7,839 nt of DNA from Elusimicrobiota bacterium (GTDB lineage: Bacteria > Elusimicrobiota > Elusimicrobia > Elusimicrobiales > UBA9959): the NCBI GenBank assembly GCA_030637365.1, contig DAOWGR010000051.1:1-7839 (forward strand), given 5' to 3'. Shown here piece after piece: positions 6,403-7,839 of this stretch. The notes under the pieces were generated by a model. That model worked only from the letters and a program-made list of their open reading frames with translations. It made no database searches and was not told where the DNA came from. Each line of letters begins with the position of its first letter. The stretch's first letter is position 1. Both the position numbers and the translations under genes were made by a program.

Positions 6403-7839
6403 ATGAGACATTTTTTCGCGTTTTTAATAATATTTTTATTTGCCTTGAATAATGTTTCGGCTTGGAGCATGGAACCCTCTGGTTCATCAGATGTCGTGAA
6501 CACTGCGAACGACCAAAGCCTTATTAAAGCTCCTTTAAATCCCGATTTCATAAAAGCTGCTTTGCCATCCGCTTATTCGCCTAAAAAATTTGGAATTCAA
6601 ACGATTACAAGCGTTTCTGCCGGCAAAATATTGGGCTATAAGCCTTCTCCGCATGATTTATCTCATTTAAAAAATCCGGCAGGCATTGGCGTTCAAAGCG
6701 CCGATCATACTCCTTTGGGTTACGCTCCGTCTTATGATTTGAGAGCTCAAAGCAAACTTACTTCCGTAAAAGACCAAGGTGATATTTGCGGGGCTTGTTG
6801 GACATTCACGGCTTTAGGAAGCATGGAGTCTTTGCTTTTGCCCGGAGAGTCATGGGATTTTTCCGAAAATAATTTAAAAAACACTCATGGTTTTGACTAT
6901 GGCCATTGCGTGGGCGGCAATCAGGATATGGCAATCGCGTATCTCGCGCGCTGGGACGGGCCTAAAAAAGATTCCGATGATCCGTATAATGAAAGTTCCA
7001 ACAGTTCTCCTTCGGGTCTTACAACGCAAAAACATTTACAGGAAGCCGTTTATATTCCGTCGCGAACAAGTTCCGCCGATAATGACGCTATAAAATCGGC
7101 TCTTATAAATTATGGCGCCGTGGATAGCAATATGTATTGGGATGGGGCTAAATATAACGACCCTGCTTATTATTATAACGGAGCTTTGACTGACGCCAAT
7201 CACGCCATTTTAATTGTGGGCTGGGACGATAATTATTCGTCCGCCAATTTTACCGATACTCCCGCGGGAAACGGAGCTTTTATAATAAAAAACAGCTGGG
7301 GCTCGGCTTGGGGAGATGGCGGTTATTTTTATATTTCCTATTATGACGGTAATCTCGCCAGAAAAACAAATACGGTTTATAATGTGATTCAAAGCGCGTC
7401 CAATTACGCTGGCGTTTATCAATATGATACTCTCGGCTGGACCGGTGATATTGGTTATAACGATTCTGTGGCCCATATGGCGAATATATTTACGGCCATC
7501 GCCGATAATACTTTATCGGCTGTGAGTTTTTATACGAATGATATTAATGCCGCTTATGAAGTTAAAGTTTATGGCAATGTAACGGCGGGTCAGCCCGTTA
7601 GCGGAACGCTTTTAACAAGCGCTTCCGGTTCATTTGCCAATGCCGGTTATCACAGCGTTTCAATTTCCCCGTCAATCGTGTTGAGCGGGCAGAAATTTTC
7701 CATTATCGTTAAGATTACAAATAGTTCATATAGCTGGCCTGTGGCCACTGAAGAGCCTGTAGGGGGATATTCTTCTTTAGCTACCGCCAATGCCGGAGAA
7801 AGTTATGTGAGTGAAGACGGTAATGTGTGGGAAGATATT
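6403..7839 (+). CDS. Secreted C1A papain-like cysteine protease with lectin-like domain, 3' partial
   Basis: The frame is open for 479 codons to the window edge with no stop, so the C-terminus is missing. Residues 1-20 form a signal peptide with a hydrophobic core (FFAFLIIFLFAL) and a likely cleavage after VSA, which supports this ATG although its SD is weak. After a linker and probable pro-region comes the papain fold: oxyanion glutamine Q125, nucleophile C132 in CGACW, H267 in NHAILIVGW, and N297 in IIKNSWGSAWGDGGY. All catalytic residues are present. One residue more than in papain separates Q125 from C132. From about 327 (NVIQSASNYAGVYQYDTLGW) onwards it resembles the lectin-like beta domain that follows many bacterial and archaeal C1 peptidases. 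It likely degrades external proteins or acts at the cell surface. The substrate is unknown. It appears to be a separate unit from the stn-like operon. Confidence 0.9.
   Translation, partial: MRHFFAFLIIFLFALNNVSAWSMEPSGSSDVVNTANDQSLIKAPLNPDFIKAALPSAYSPKKFGIQTITSVSAGKILGYKPSPHDLSHLKNPAGIGVQSADHTPLGYAPSYDLRAQSKLTSVKDQGDICGACWTFTALGSMESLLLPGESWDFSENNLKNTHGFDYGHCVGGNQDMAIAYLARWDGPKKDSDDPYNESSNSSPSGLTTQKHLQEAVYIPSRTSSADNDAIKSALINYGAVDSNMYWDGAKYNDPAYYYNGALTDANHAILIVGWDDNYSSANFTDTPAGNGAFIIKNSWGSAWGDGGYFYISYYDGNLARKTNTVYNVIQSASNYAGVYQYDTLGWTGDIGYNDSVAHMANIFTAIADNTLSAVSFYTNDINAAYEVKVYGNVTAGQPVSGTLLTSASGSFANAGYHSVSISPSIVLSGQKFSIIVKITNSSYSWPVATEEPVGGYSSLATANAGESYVSEDGNVWEDI

Noticed and set aside
7210..7476. 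88-codon ORF on the minus strand within the protease gene
   Set aside because: It is antisense to a clearly coding papain fold and lectin-like domain and has no family features.

Overview
The window comes from an anaerobic bacterium of moderate to low GC content. Short intergenic regions, sigma70-type promoter elements, an ATGA gene overlap and a classical Shine-Dalgarno sequence indicate a bacterial chromosome. The mix of a flavin-based electron-bifurcation complex, an NADP-type glutamate dehydrogenase and a secreted papain-like protease with a lectin-like domain suits a strictly anaerobic, peptide- or amino-acid-using fermenter. Elusimicrobiota, Synergistota or Firmicutes-like lineages are possible. 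This placement is only a guess from gene content; no rRNA or other marker gene is present.

Layout. (1) 1-88 has no gene that can be supported. (2) 89-128 is a hairpin terminator that can work in both directions. (3) 147-1532, minus strand, is gdhA, with a strong SD that fixes a start 32 codons inside the longest ORF, and a good promoter further upstream. (4) 1533-1870 is a divergent promoter region. (5) 1871-6209, plus strand, is a tight three-gene operon: a NuoE/HydC-like subunit, a NuoF/HydB-like flavoprotein, and a large fusion of a NuoG-like ferredoxin module to a GltD/NfnB-like FAD-NADPH module. Order and domain make-up match the Sporomusa-type Nfn (Stn) electron-bifurcating transhydrogenase, StnABC. 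(6) 6210-6402 is a short intergenic region with several inverted repeats. (7) 6403 to the window end is a C1A cysteine protease with signal peptide and lectin-like domain, cut by the window edge.

How they may work together. Stn complexes interconvert reduced ferredoxin plus NADH with NADPH. The divergently transcribed GDH links NADPH to glutamate and ammonium. Together they could balance redox pools during nitrogen assimilation or amino-acid fermentation, with the secreted protease supplying peptides. This link is inferred from gene adjacency. The Stn-like system is the main item of interest. It belongs to a known type, but two of its expected Fe-S sites are missing here: the NuoG-type His-Cys3 site in the third subunit and most ligands of the N-terminal thioredoxin-like [2Fe-2S] site in the second.
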